A DNA stretch of 40,939 nt from the NCBI GenBank assembly GCA_018812705.1, contig JAHJCZ010000063.1, positions 1 through 40,939 on the forward strand, given 5' to 3'. Shown one piece after another: positions 1 to 8,135 of this stretch (position 1 is its first letter; the number at the start of each line of letters is the position of its first letter). The translations under genes and the position numbers were made by a program. The stretch comes from Candidatus Omnitrophota bacterium (lineage in GTDB: Bacteria; Omnitrophota; Gorgyraeia; Zapsychrales; Zapsychraceae). The notes beneath the pieces are model-generated. The model was not told the origin of the DNA and made no database searches. It saw nothing but the letters and a program-made list of their open reading frames with translations.

Positions 1-86
1 ATCTCGCTAATACTAAATCCATTAGCGTTATGAACGGCTATTAAATCCCGTTCATCAATGGTGATTTGTTTGTATTGTTTTTTCAT
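1..86 (-). CDS. IS30-family transposase, N-terminal fragment (runs off window)
   Basis: The minus strand from the ATG at 86-84 reads MKKQYKQITIDERDLIAVHN and continues off the left edge. The 'ITIDERDLI' stretch followed by a helix-turn-helix start ('GFSISE') resembles the N-terminal DNA-binding region of IS30-family transposases. It is too short for the ORF track. Only about 28 residues are visible, so the catalytic domain cannot be judged. It differs in sequence from the complete IS30-family transposase at 23513, so it is a different element. Confidence 0.6.
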   Translation of the reverse strand, partial: MKKQYKQITIDERDLIAVHNANGFSISE

Positions 87-136
87 GCAAGTATCCTAGC
101 ATTTTTTCCCTAGGTGTTGCACTTGCTTTTTGAACT
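1..136 (-). mobile_element. End of an IS30-like insertion sequence (partial)
   Basis: The transposase start lies about 50 bp from a sequence, GTGTTGCACTTGCTTTTTG, that looks like a transposon end. The outer boundary near 113-136 is my estimate because the other end of the element is outside the window, so the inverted repeat cannot be paired. No target duplication can be checked. Confidence 0.4.
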
Positions 137-379
137 CGGGATTAAGATAAAAGCGCCAATAAGGATGTTTTTATTGTTCATTGGATATCCTTTGTTAAAT
201 ACGTTAGTTTCAGATAAGATATCATAAAACAAAAAGGATGACAATACGTTTGCAATAGTTTTTCTTCGGAGAAGAGAGTAGTAGAAAGGGTTTTAAAAGA
301 CACGCATGGTTGTTGCATAGCTTAATTTTATTGGTATTATAGTAATACAAACATAATATTTCTATTTATAGGCATTCTA
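137..379. other. AT-rich intergenic region upstream of the radical SAM gene
   Basis: About 240 bp between the IS end and the first complete gene. Apart from the promoter-like TTGCAT/TATTAT pair at 313-340 I see no ORF, RNA gene or strong hairpin. Confidence 0.5.
313..340 (+). promoter_or_regulatory. Putative sigma70-type promoter of the radical SAM gene
   Basis: TTGCAT, a 16 bp spacer and TATTAT lie about 40 bp upstream of the start codon at 380. The region is AT-rich, so a chance match is possible. Confidence 0.4.
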
Positions 380-2272
380 ATGAAACAGGATAAAATAATA
401 TTCCGTCTGGCGAACAGGATCTTTATTGCAGTATTTCTGGCGTATATGCTGGATGTTTCTTATGCAAGGCTTGAAGCATTAGGCGTTGGTTTGTACTTAG
501 CCCCCATATTTCTGGTTGCCAAAATATTTGTTTATGGCGGAATTTTTGCAACCTGTGTTGGCTTACTTTTAGATGACCGTTACCAACTTGACATTAAAGA
601 GTTTTTTTTGAACTGCAAGAAATACTTCTGGACGTATATAGTTTATCTTGGATTAATCATTGCTGTTGATGTGATATTCTCCTTAAATTTGAACTATTTT
701 AATGGCTGGGATTTTCTATATGCCAAGAATCATTTTCAAATATTAACTTACCCAGTATTAGCGCTTTTTATAGTTAAAGCAAAAAAACTTAAAGTTGACG
801 ATGGCTATTCAAAACGCCCAGAAATTGCAGTAAAAGCATTTCTGTTTATAGTTGCTCTGTATTTTATCGACATAGTTCTTTTTTATATCCCACAATTCAT
901 TGATCTTGAAAAGATCGAGATTGCCAGAGTTACTTTGCTTTTTTCTAAATATATTCAGTTATATTTATTTTTATATTTAGGGTATTTTGCAGTTTATCCA
1001 TACAGAAAAATATATAGAACAGATCCAAATGTAAAAGAGCTTTATTTGATTAATCCAAAACCCAAAGGGTTTTTAAGCTATATCCATACTTTTCTGTATC
1101 CAAAAGATCCTTGGCTTTTCCTTGTCCTTAAAGCTTTAACTCCAAAAGAATATGAAGTAAAAACATTTTCTAATGTTGATTTGCTGGAAGAAGAATATAC
1201 GCCAGGAAAACTTGTAGCGATAACATCGTTTTCCTCAAATGTGTATGAGGCTTATTCAATTGCAAAAAAATTTAAAGCACAAGGATCGAAAGTCATAATG
1301 GGCGGTTCCCATGCAGGATTTTTGCCTGATGAGGCTTTGTGTTTTTGTGATAGTGTTGTTATTGGAGAAGCGGAAAGTGCTTGGGAACAAATTATACAAG
1401 ATTATGAAAATGATTGCTTGCAACCAATGTATTCTGGAGAGCCTCTTGATAATTTTTATGAAAAAGTAGATCAAGATATTTTGACTGTTGCTGACAGGCA
1501 AAGGATCATGCAGATCGAGACAACAAGAGGATGTAAATTCAATTGTGATTTTTGTGTAATACCGAACCTGACGTTTAAAAAAATAAGGCATAGGCCAATA
1601 GAGAATGTTATCAAGATAATAGAAAACTTTAAAACTAATAATTCAACTATCTTGTTTTTGGACAATAACATTTATGCCGATCCAAAGTATTCCATTGAAT
1701 TGTTCAAGGCATTAGAAAAGATGAATATTTCCTGGAGCGGCTCGTGTAGCATAGATATCGCTAAAGATGATGAAGTGTTGGATTTAGTCAAGAGAAGCGG
1801 CTGTATCCAATTGCTTATTGGATATGAGATTGCGGCTGTTTCTGTAGAAAAAGAAAAAAAAGGCAAGTATTCTATGGCTGATCAATATTTAGAGTTGAGT
1901 AAGAAGATCATGAAAAAAGGCATTCAAATAGATGCACAATTTATTTTTGGGTTCGAGAAAGACACTTATAAGAGCTTGTGGGATTTATGGAAGTTTTGTT
2001 TTAAATTGAGGCCTACGATAACGGCAGTCGGACTGCTGACACCTTTGCCAGGCTCAAGGTTCTATTATCGAATGCTGGATGAGGACAAACTGCTTAATTT
2101 GAATTGGAGCAGCTATTCTTTGGATAAAATTGTTTTTGAGCATAATAATATTAATGCAAAGCTCACGTCTTTTATGGCTTATGTTATTACGCTTGGTTAT
2201 TTCTTCACAACATCTTCTTTTGGCATTAAGTGCTTGGTGGCAATAGTTCTGTCTTTATTTGTAGTTCTTTAG
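380..2272 (+). CDS. Class B radical SAM enzyme (B12-binding) with N-terminal membrane domain
   Basis: 630 residues. Residues about 1-215 are very hydrophobic and form several membrane segments. A cytosolic B12-binding-like domain follows (about 220-370, with 'KVIMGGSHAGFLPDEAL' and 'VVIGEAESAWEQI'). The radical SAM core then carries the [4Fe-4S]/SAM motif 'CKFNCDFC' at about C385, C389 and C392. A further hydrophobic segment ends the protein. Known family members are methyltransferases and lipid-modifying enzymes; the substrate cannot be told here. The membrane domain suggests a lipid or envelope substrate (inference). The 3' end overlaps the convergent gene at 2255 by 18 bp. A second B12-type radical SAM gene, frameshifted, lies at 21882. 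Confidence 0.85.
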   Translation: MKQDKIIFRLANRIFIAVFLAYMLDVSYARLEALGVGLYLAPIFLVAKIFVYGGIFATCVGLLLDDRYQLDIKEFFLNCKKYFWTYIVYLGLIIAVDVIFSLNLNYFNGWDFLYAKNHFQILTYPVLALFIVKAKKLKVDDGYSKRPEIAVKAFLFIVALYFIDIVLFYIPQFIDLEKIEIARVTLLFSKYIQLYLFLYLGYFAVYPYRKIYRTDPNVKELYLINPKPKGFLSYIHTFLYPKDPWLFLVLKALTPKEYEVKTFSNVDLLEEEYTPGKLVAITSFSSNVYEAYSIAKKFKAQGSKVIMGGSHAGFLPDEALCFCDSVVIGEAESAWEQIIQDYENDCLQPMYSGEPLDNFYEKVDQDILTVADRQRIMQIETTRGCKFNCDFCVIPNLTFKKIRHRPIENVIKIIENFKTNNSTILFLDNNIYADPKYSIELFKALEKMNISWSGSCSIDIAKDDEVLDLVKRSGCIQLLIGYEIAAVSVEKEKKGKYSMADQYLELSKKIMKKGIQIDAQFIFGFEKDTYKSLWDLWKFCFKLRPTITAVGLLTPLPGSRFYYRMLDEDKLLNLNWSSYSLDKIVFEHNNINAKLTSFMAYVITLGYFFTTSSFGIKCLVAIVLSLFVVL

Positions 2273-2875
2273 ATGTTTTAGAAGAGAGAAGGTGTTGAAG
2301 TAAATTCGTATAATTAGCATGGATGTTAGTATCCCAAGACAAGTAACGAAGGTGTTGATGGGGTAAATGAAGACCCAGAAAATAAAAGATACGGCAAAAA
2401 AAGACGTGTAAGTTTTAATGTTAAAATGCAAGGTTTCTACCAACGTAGGGATTTGATACTTGTTTCCATAGAACTCACCAATTTGATATAATGTTTTTTG
2501 TTTCAAACAGTCTGAATTAAAGTTTTGACCAATAAACTCTTCAAAGATATTACAGAAAGCTTTAAATCCTCTTTTATGTGCTGCTATGTATAATACTATA
2601 GTCAGAAAGAGCACTATCCAATGTAGTTTTGAATAATCATAGAAGAACATTGCTGATAAAAAAATTGTAAAGAAAGAAACGAGGATAAAGCGGCTATATA
2701 AAGAAGCAATGAACTCTTTGTAAAAACAAGAAACAGCCTTGTTGTGTGAAAGAGAATCTTTGATGCTTTTATTTAAAAGCAAGAGAGAAAACCAATAATA
2801 AACAATGTTGTCATTCTTAATGGTTCTTAGTAATGATTTTTTGCTAGAGAAGCTAGGGTCTATGGGTTGGCTCAT
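2255..2875 (-). CDS. Small integral membrane protein of unknown function
   Basis: The ORF track starts at 3001, but that start would run through the gene at 2943. The internal ATG at 2875 ('MSQPIDPSFSSKKSLLR') gives a 206-residue protein and clears the divergent neighbour. Several hydrophobic segments are visible (around 'FILVSFFTIFLSAMFF', 'WIVLFLTIVLYIAA', 'FFAVSFIFWVFIYPI' and the C terminus), so it is a multi-pass membrane protein. I recognise no family. It is the only complete minus-strand gene in the window. A 16 bp perfect palindrome sits 2 bp upstream of the start. Confidence 0.65.
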   Translation of the reverse strand: MSQPIDPSFSSKKSLLRTIKNDNIVYYWFSLLLLNKSIKDSLSHNKAVSCFYKEFIASLYSRFILVSFFTIFLSAMFFYDYSKLHWIVLFLTIVLYIAAHKRGFKAFCNIFEEFIGQNFNSDCLKQKTLYQIGEFYGNKYQIPTLVETLHFNIKTYTSFFAVSFIFWVFIYPINTFVTCLGILTSMLIIRIYFNTFSLLKHLKNYK

Positions 2876-2876
2876 A

Positions 2877-2892
2877 GTATTAATATTAATAC
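2877..2892. repeat. 16 bp perfect palindrome between divergent genes
   Basis: GTATTAATATTAATAC reads the same on both strands and sits between the divergent starts at 2875 (-) and 2943 (+). It could be an operator for either gene. It is pure A/T apart from its ends, so chance is a real alternative. Confidence 0.35.
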
Positions 2893-2942
2893 GCGAACGA
2901 GAAATATTAAAGGAATAGTTTTTATTAATCAAAGGGACGTTT

Positions 2943-3488
2943 ATGCATAAAAAAGTAAATTTTGTCTTGTTTGCTGGATTGCTGTTTTCCTTTGTTAACA
3001 TTTGTGGTTGTGATGCTTTATACAGAACCTTAGATAAAGAGGGGGCAGATGAAAAAGAATTGGTTGGAGATATTGAGCTGCATGAGGCTAATCCTGCGAT
3101 CGAAGAAATTCAGACTCTATTGAAGATATATGGCTATGATCCAGGGATCATTGATGGTAAATGGGGACTAAAAACAAGGAATGCTGTAGAAAGATTTCAA
3201 AAGGATGTTGGGCTCAAAGAAACAAGAAAAGTTGATAATGAAACTTGGTTGAAGTTGATAGAGTTTAAAGAAAAGCGTTTAATTAAAGATGGTAAGCTCA
3301 ATATGCATCTCATACAGGAAATTTTAAGCGTTGCTGAAGTTTATGATGGTAAAATTGATGGCAAAGTTGGCAGAAAAACAAAGCAAGCTGTAATAGATTT
3401 TCAAAAAAAGCATGGCTTAAAGCAGGATGGGAAAATAGGCTACAAAACCATATCAAAAATGGCTGAATATATTGAAATTGAAAATTAA
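2943..3488 (+). CDS. Lipoprotein with two peptidoglycan-binding domains
   Basis: 181 residues. The N terminus is a signal peptide ending in 'NICGC', a plausible lipobox (C at 23), so the mature protein should be lipid-anchored. Two PG_binding_1-type repeats follow: 'IEEIQTLLKIYGYDPGIIDG...AVERFQKDVGL' (about 53-95) and 'IQEILSVAEVYDGKIDG...AVIDFQKKHGL' (about 122-160). These three-helix modules bind the cell wall. No catalytic domain is attached, so the likely role is tethering or wall binding. An AAAGGGA ribosome-binding site precedes the ATG. Confidence 0.8.
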   Translation: MHKKVNFVLFAGLLFSFVNICGCDALYRTLDKEGADEKELVGDIELHEANPAIEEIQTLLKIYGYDPGIIDGKWGLKTRNAVERFQKDVGLKETRKVDNETWLKLIEFKEKRLIKDGKLNMHLIQEILSVAEVYDGKIDGKVGRKTKQAVIDFQKKHGLKQDGKIGYKTISKMAEYIEIEN

Positions 3489-3693
3489 TATCTAGAATGA
3501 CGCTGTTTCGTCGGAAACTCTTGCAATGTATGGGTTTTGGTAATATAATACTTTATCTTCAGAAATTCGATGTTTTAAATCTTTTCGGTGCAGAGAGATA
3601 TGTAAAGTCTCAATTAAGCCCGCTGGCAATAACAACAGGGCGGAATATTCTATTTTTGTTAGATAGTTTACTTACTAAAGGGAAAGGTATTAG

Positions 3694-4482
3694 ATGCAAA
3701 TGGAATCTGGCCATAAAAGCTTAAGCTATGATGCCGCAATTTTTGACTTAGATGGTGTTATTACCAAAACGGCGCTAGTCCATGCTGTAGCTTGGAGAGA
3801 AATGTTCAATGAATATTTACAGCTTAGGGCAAGAAGAGATGGAGAACCTTTCAAGGAATTCACTTATAAAGAAGATTACTTGCCATATATTGATGGAAAA
3901 CCTCGATATAAAGGGGTGCAGAGTTTTTTAGAGTCTAGAGGGATTAACATTCCTTTTGGGGAGAAAGGTGCAGCGGCAGATGAAGAATCAGTTTGTGGCC
4001 TAGGAAACAAAAAAAATATAAAATTCAGAGAAGTCCTCAAAAAGGAAGGCGTTAACAGCTACAAGGCAGCAGTTAATTTGATTCGGGAATTAAAAGATAA
4101 AGGTGTTAAGATCGGAGTTGCCTCTTCAAGTAAGAACTGCCAGTTCGTGCTAAAGTCAGCAGGCATAGAAGATCTTTTTGAAACTAGAGTTGATGGAGTT
4201 GTCTCAGTTGAACTAGGTCTTAAGGGCAAGCCTCAAGGGGATATTTTTATTCAGGCTGTTAATAATTTAGGATCTGACCCGTCAAAAGCAATTGTTTTTG
4301 AAGATGCTGTTTCCGGTGTTCAAGCAGGAAGGAACGGTGGTTTTAACCTGGTTGTCGGTATTGCGCGTGAAGAAAATGAAGAAGAGTTAAAAAAGAATGG
4401 GGCAGATATTGTTATTAAAAGTTTTGAGGGTGTTACGGCCGATGTTTTAGAGCAGTGGTTTAATGAGAGCAAGATACTGTAA
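3694..4482 (+). CDS. pgmB: Beta-phosphoglucomutase, HAD superfamily
   Basis: 262 residues. The HAD nucleophile motif 'DLDGVIT' carries the paired aspartates typical of phosphomutases. 'VASSSKN' is motif II, 'KGKPQGDIF' holds the motif III lysine and 'VFEDAVSGVQAG' is motif IV. The large helical cap and the C-terminal order match beta-PGM. The enzyme interconverts beta-glucose 1-phosphate and glucose 6-phosphate. It sits 22 bp upstream of a GH65 phosphorylase, which makes beta-glucose 1-phosphate, so the two genes form one pathway. GGAAAGG six bases ahead supports the ATG at 3694. Confidence 0.88.
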   Translation: MQMESGHKSLSYDAAIFDLDGVITKTALVHAVAWREMFNEYLQLRARRDGEPFKEFTYKEDYLPYIDGKPRYKGVQSFLESRGINIPFGEKGAAADEESVCGLGNKKNIKFREVLKKEGVNSYKAAVNLIRELKDKGVKIGVASSSKNCQFVLKSAGIEDLFETRVDGVVSVELGLKGKPQGDIFIQAVNNLGSDPSKAIVFEDAVSGVQAGRNGGFNLVVGIAREENEEELKKNGADIVIKSFEGVTADVLEQWFNESKIL

Positions 4483-4504
4483 TAAATAAACAAAGGAGAC
4501 AAAC

Positions 4505-6922
4505 TTGAATCGTTGGAAACTTTCATATGATAAATTTGACCCAGAAGAAGAAAGCTTGAGGGAAGCCCTTTGTACTTTAGGAAACGGTTATTTTGGAACA
4601 AGAGGGGCTTCGCCTGAGACTTCTGCTTCAAAGGTTCATTACCCAGGGACGTACATAGCCGGCGTTTACAATACTTTGCCAACAGAGGTTTCGGGCAAAA
4701 CAATTTATAATGAAGATTTTGTTAATTGTCCAAATTGGCTGTTATTTAATTATAGAATTGATGATGGCCCATGGTTTAATCGGCTTAAAGTCAAGATCTT
4801 GTCTTGGAAGATGGTTTTGAATATGAGAAAAGGTATGCTTTCCAGAAGATTGAGATGGCAGGATCAAGAGGGAAGAATAACTTTAGTAGAGAATCACAGG
4901 ATCGTAAGCATGGCACATCCGCATTGCGGGGCAATGACATTCTCAATTACTCCTGAAAATTATAGCGGTACGATAACTATTAGAAGCGGAATAGATGGAA
5001 GCGTTATTAATGCAGGTGTCGAGAGGTACAAACAATTAAACTCTAAGCATCTTGAACCTGTGTCTTTGGGTGAATTTGGCGAGGATGGGATCTTTTTGCA
5101 GAAGATAACAAATCAATCAAAGATACAGATCACCGAAGCTATGAGGACCTTGATTTTTAAGGGTGATGAAAAGATCAAAACAAAATTGAATGTGATCAGT
5201 CATGGACGACAGAAGATCGTTCAAGAGTTTAGCCTTAAAGTCAAAAAAGGGCAGAAACATACAGTAGAAAAACTTGTCAGCATCTACACTTCCAGAGATC
5301 ATGGTGTTGCAGATGATTGTGCTATGGCAAAAGATGCGGTCAGCTTAATTGAGAATTTTGATAGCTTGTATCAACCTCACAAAGCAAAATGGAAAGCTTT
5401 ATGGAAAAGATTTGATATCGAATTAAAAGGGGATGATTTTGTTCAGCAGGTTTTACGGCTGCATGCTTTTCACCTTCTTCAAACAGCATCCACTTATAAT
5501 GAAGACATAGATGCCGGTATGCCTGCAAGAGGCTTGCACGGAGAGGCATATAGGGGACATATTTTCTGGGATGAGATATATGTTTTTCCTTTTTTTAACC
5601 TTCATGCTCCTGAGATCACAAGGGCTCTGTTGATGTATCGCTATAGGAGATTGGGAGCTGCTAAAGAATATGCTCAACAAAATGGATATTGTGGAGCTAT
5701 GTATCCTTGGCAAAGCGCATCAACCGGAAGTGAAACAACGCAGATAATCCATTTAAATCCTATGTCTGGTAAATGGGGAGACGATTATAGCTGTCTTCAA
5801 AGGCACGTTTCAATAGCGATAGCGTATAATGTATGGACTTATTATTACACGTCGAATGATCGTGGTTTTCTTGATAGATATGGCGCAGAAATGATGCTTG
5901 AGATCGCGCAGTTTTGGTCAAGCGCTGCAAAATTAAATAAAAAAACTGGCAGATATGAAATTGCAAAAGTTATGGGCCCTGATGAATATCATGAGCATAC
6001 TCCTGGGCAGACAGGGGGAGGACTAAATAACAATGCATATACAAATGTTATGGTTTGCTGGGTTCTTGAAAAGGCATTGTTCATTGTAGATAACTTGATG
6101 ATCGAAGAAGAAAGAAATGCCCTTCTTTTAAAGATAGGAGTCAGGGAAGGGGATCTTTCGCTTTGGCGCGATATTATTACAAAGATGACGGTTATTATGG
6201 ACAAAAATGATATTATTCACCAGTTTGAAGGATACATGGACCTTAAAGAGCTTGACTGGGATGAGTATAAAAGGAAATATGAAAATATCAGTAGAATGGA
6301 TAGGATCCTCAAGGCTGAAGGAGATACGCCAGATCATTATAAATTAGCAAAACAGGCTGATGTTTTGATGTTGTTCTATGTTTTGAACTATAAAGAATTG
6401 TCGGAGATCTTTAAGCGTTTAGGATATCCGTTTAGCAAGTCAATAATGAAGAAAAATTTTGAATATTATTATTGCCGGACATCTCATGGCTCAACATTAA
6501 GTATGGTCGTACATGCTTATGTCGCGGAGTTGCTTGGCTACAAGGACCTATCAAAGGACTTCTTAGTTGCAGCTTTAGAAAGTGATATCTATGATACGCA
6601 GGGAGGAACAACTCAAGAAGGCATCCACTCTGGAGTTATGGGCGGCACTTTGGACCTGTTCTTGAGGACGTTTGCTGGATTGGAAATCTCAGAAGATAGG
6701 ATCTGTTTAAATCCAAATTTTCCTAAAGAATGGAAATCTATAAAATTCAGCGTTAGATATAAGAACATATGGTTTTCAGTATCTTTAACTCATAAGAATC
6801 TTACTGTATTGGCTCAGCCTGTAAGAACAGCTTCGCTTCAGAAAACAACAGAGATATTGATCGAAATAAACAAAGAAGCACATAAGATCTTACCAGGAAA
6901 AACGCATACAGTTGCTTTATAG
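4505..6922 (+). CDS. Glycoside hydrolase family 65 disaccharide phosphorylase
   Basis: 805 residues. The start is TTG at 4505, preceded by AAAGGAG at six bases. The N terminus 'WKLSYDKFDPEEESLREAL' followed by 'LGNGYFGTRGA' is the classic GH65 opening, so I accept TTG. The (alpha/alpha)6 catalytic domain has 'GHIFWDEIYVFPFF' and the general-acid region 'VMGPDEYHEH'. Late motifs 'YCRTSHGSTLS' and 'GTTQEGIHSGVMGGTLDLF' are also typical. Family members phosphorolyse maltose, trehalose, kojibiose or nigerose to beta-glucose 1-phosphate; I cannot say which from sequence. Clustering with pgmB directs the product to glucose 6-phosphate. Cytoplasmic, with no signal peptide. Confidence 0.88.
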   Translation: MNRWKLSYDKFDPEEESLREALCTLGNGYFGTRGASPETSASKVHYPGTYIAGVYNTLPTEVSGKTIYNEDFVNCPNWLLFNYRIDDGPWFNRLKVKILSWKMVLNMRKGMLSRRLRWQDQEGRITLVENHRIVSMAHPHCGAMTFSITPENYSGTITIRSGIDGSVINAGVERYKQLNSKHLEPVSLGEFGEDGIFLQKITNQSKIQITEAMRTLIFKGDEKIKTKLNVISHGRQKIVQEFSLKVKKGQKHTVEKLVSIYTSRDHGVADDCAMAKDAVSLIENFDSLYQPHKAKWKALWKRFDIELKGDDFVQQVLRLHAFHLLQTASTYNEDIDAGMPARGLHGEAYRGHIFWDEIYVFPFFNLHAPEITRALLMYRYRRLGAAKEYAQQNGYCGAMYPWQSASTGSETTQIIHLNPMSGKWGDDYSCLQRHVSIAIAYNVWTYYYTSNDRGFLDRYGAEMMLEIAQFWSSAAKLNKKTGRYEIAKVMGPDEYHEHTPGQTGGGLNNNAYTNVMVCWVLEKALFIVDNLMIEEERNALLLKIGVREGDLSLWRDIITKMTVIMDKNDIIHQFEGYMDLKELDWDEYKRKYENISRMDRILKAEGDTPDHYKLAKQADVLMLFYVLNYKELSEIFKRLGYPFSKSIMKKNFEYYYCRTSHGSTLSMVVHAYVAELLGYKDLSKDFLVAALESDIYDTQGGTTQEGIHSGVMGGTLDLFLRTFAGLEISEDRICLNPNFPKEWKSIKFSVRYKNIWFSVSLTHKNLTVLAQPVRTASLQKTTEILIEINKEAHKILPGKTHTVAL

Positions 6923-7008
6923 GCGGGGTTGATCTTTTCTGCTCCATTCATTTTATTCTTAACGAAGGGTCTTTAAAAAACAATTAAGGAAATTATCAAA
7001 GGAATTTT

Positions 7009-8115
7009 ATGAAAAAGAAGAGTTTGCATAATGTGTTTCTTTCATCAATATCTCAAAATGTTGGGAAAACTACAATTGCTTTAGGGCTTTATCAAGCATT
7101 CAATGAAAGAAAAATAAAAACAGCGTTCATTAAGCCTGTTGGGCAGCAGGTTGTAAATGTTGGAAATTTCAATGTCGATAAAGACTCATACTTGATAGGT
7201 GAAGTTTTTCATTGTATTAAGAAATGCAAGACAATGAGCCCTGTAACGGTAGGCAGGGGATTTACTGAAAAATATATTTTTCACCCACAAAAGAATTTAC
7301 TTAAGAATAATATAGAAAAAGCATTTAGCACGCTGATCAAAGCGAAAGATGCGATCATTGTTGAAGGGACTGGGCATTGTGGAGTGGGCTCGGTAATTGA
7401 TTTTTCAAATGCTGATGTTGCAAAATTGCTTAACTCGAAAGTCATAATAATCAGCGAAGGCGGCATAGGCAAAAGCATTGATGAGATCATGTTGAACAAG
7501 GGCTTGTTCGATCTTAATGGAGTGGAAGTTATTGGGGTGATCATTAACAAAGTCTTATCTGAGAAATATGAAAAGGTCAAAAGAGCATTGGAAAGAGGCT
7601 TGAAGAATAAAGGTTTGAATTTGCTTGGAGTAATTCCTGATAGGCCACTATTGAGCTCGCCTACGATCATGCAGATCAAAGATAAGTATAAATTTGAATT
7701 ATTGTGTGGAGAAGCGGAAGTCTCGCGACGAGTAAAGCATGTTATTGTTGCGGCCATGGAACCGCACAATATGGTTCATCATCTTGAGGATGGGACATTG
7801 GTCCTGGTTTCTGGGGACAGAATTGACAACATCTTGCTTGCAGTAAGCTCGCATCTTGTGGGTAATCGAAAGAATTTTCAAATTGCTGGAATTGTTTTGA
7901 CTGGCGGGCTGATGCCTAATGAAAAGATAGTTGAGCTTCTTAGCAAAAGCCAGATACCTGTTTTGATAGATAAAGAGGACACTTATTCTGTCGCTGCAAA
8001 ACTTGAGAACTTGATATGTAAGATAGAAAAGACAGATAAAGATAAGATCAAGGAGGTAGGGCGCCTAGTTAAGAAATATGTTGATATAGACCAGATTTTG
8101 GAATTATCAAAATAA
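7009..8115 (+). CDS. BioD-like P-loop / DRTGG domain protein (COG0857-type)
   Basis: 368 residues. The N-terminal half is a P-loop ATPase fold like dethiobiotin synthetase, with Walker A 'SSISQNVGKTT' (about 12-22), 'AFIKPVGQQ' and 'AIIVEGTGHCGVGS'. The C-terminal half is a DRTGG-type domain ('HVIVAAMEPHNMVHHLEDGTLVLVSGDR' and 'IAGIVLTGGLMP'). This two-domain unit forms the N-terminal regulatory part of large phosphotransacetylases and also occurs alone; no phosphotransacetylase domain follows here. It lies 20 bp upstream of the GAF-GAF-ANTAR gene and is probably cotranscribed, which hints at a regulatory or metabolite-sensing link (inference). Confidence 0.8.
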   Translation: MKKKSLHNVFLSSISQNVGKTTIALGLYQAFNERKIKTAFIKPVGQQVVNVGNFNVDKDSYLIGEVFHCIKKCKTMSPVTVGRGFTEKYIFHPQKNLLKNNIEKAFSTLIKAKDAIIVEGTGHCGVGSVIDFSNADVAKLLNSKVIIISEGGIGKSIDEIMLNKGLFDLNGVEVIGVIINKVLSEKYEKVKRALERGLKNKGLNLLGVIPDRPLLSSPTIMQIKDKYKFELLCGEAEVSRRVKHVIVAAMEPHNMVHHLEDGTLVLVSGDRIDNILLAVSSHLVGNRKNFQIAGIVLTGGLMPNEKIVELLSKSQIPVLIDKEDTYSVAAKLENLICKIEKTDKDKIKEVGRLVKKYVDIDQILELSK

Positions 8116-8135
8116 AGTTTTGAAAGGATGGGGAG

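Noticed and set aside
1256-1591. Minus-strand ORFs inside the radical SAM gene and similar antisense ORFs throughout
   Set aside because: They mirror strongly coding plus-strand frames, lack ribosome-binding sites and show no domains.
2876-3001. N-terminal 42 residues of the minus-strand ORF 2255-3001
   Set aside because: They overlap the signal peptide coding region of the divergent lipoprotein gene, and an internal ATG at 2875 gives a sensible membrane protein.
3497-3724. 75-residue plus-strand ORF between the PG-binding lipoprotein and pgmB
   Set aside because: It overlaps the start of pgmB, has no ribosome-binding site and shows no recognisable domain.
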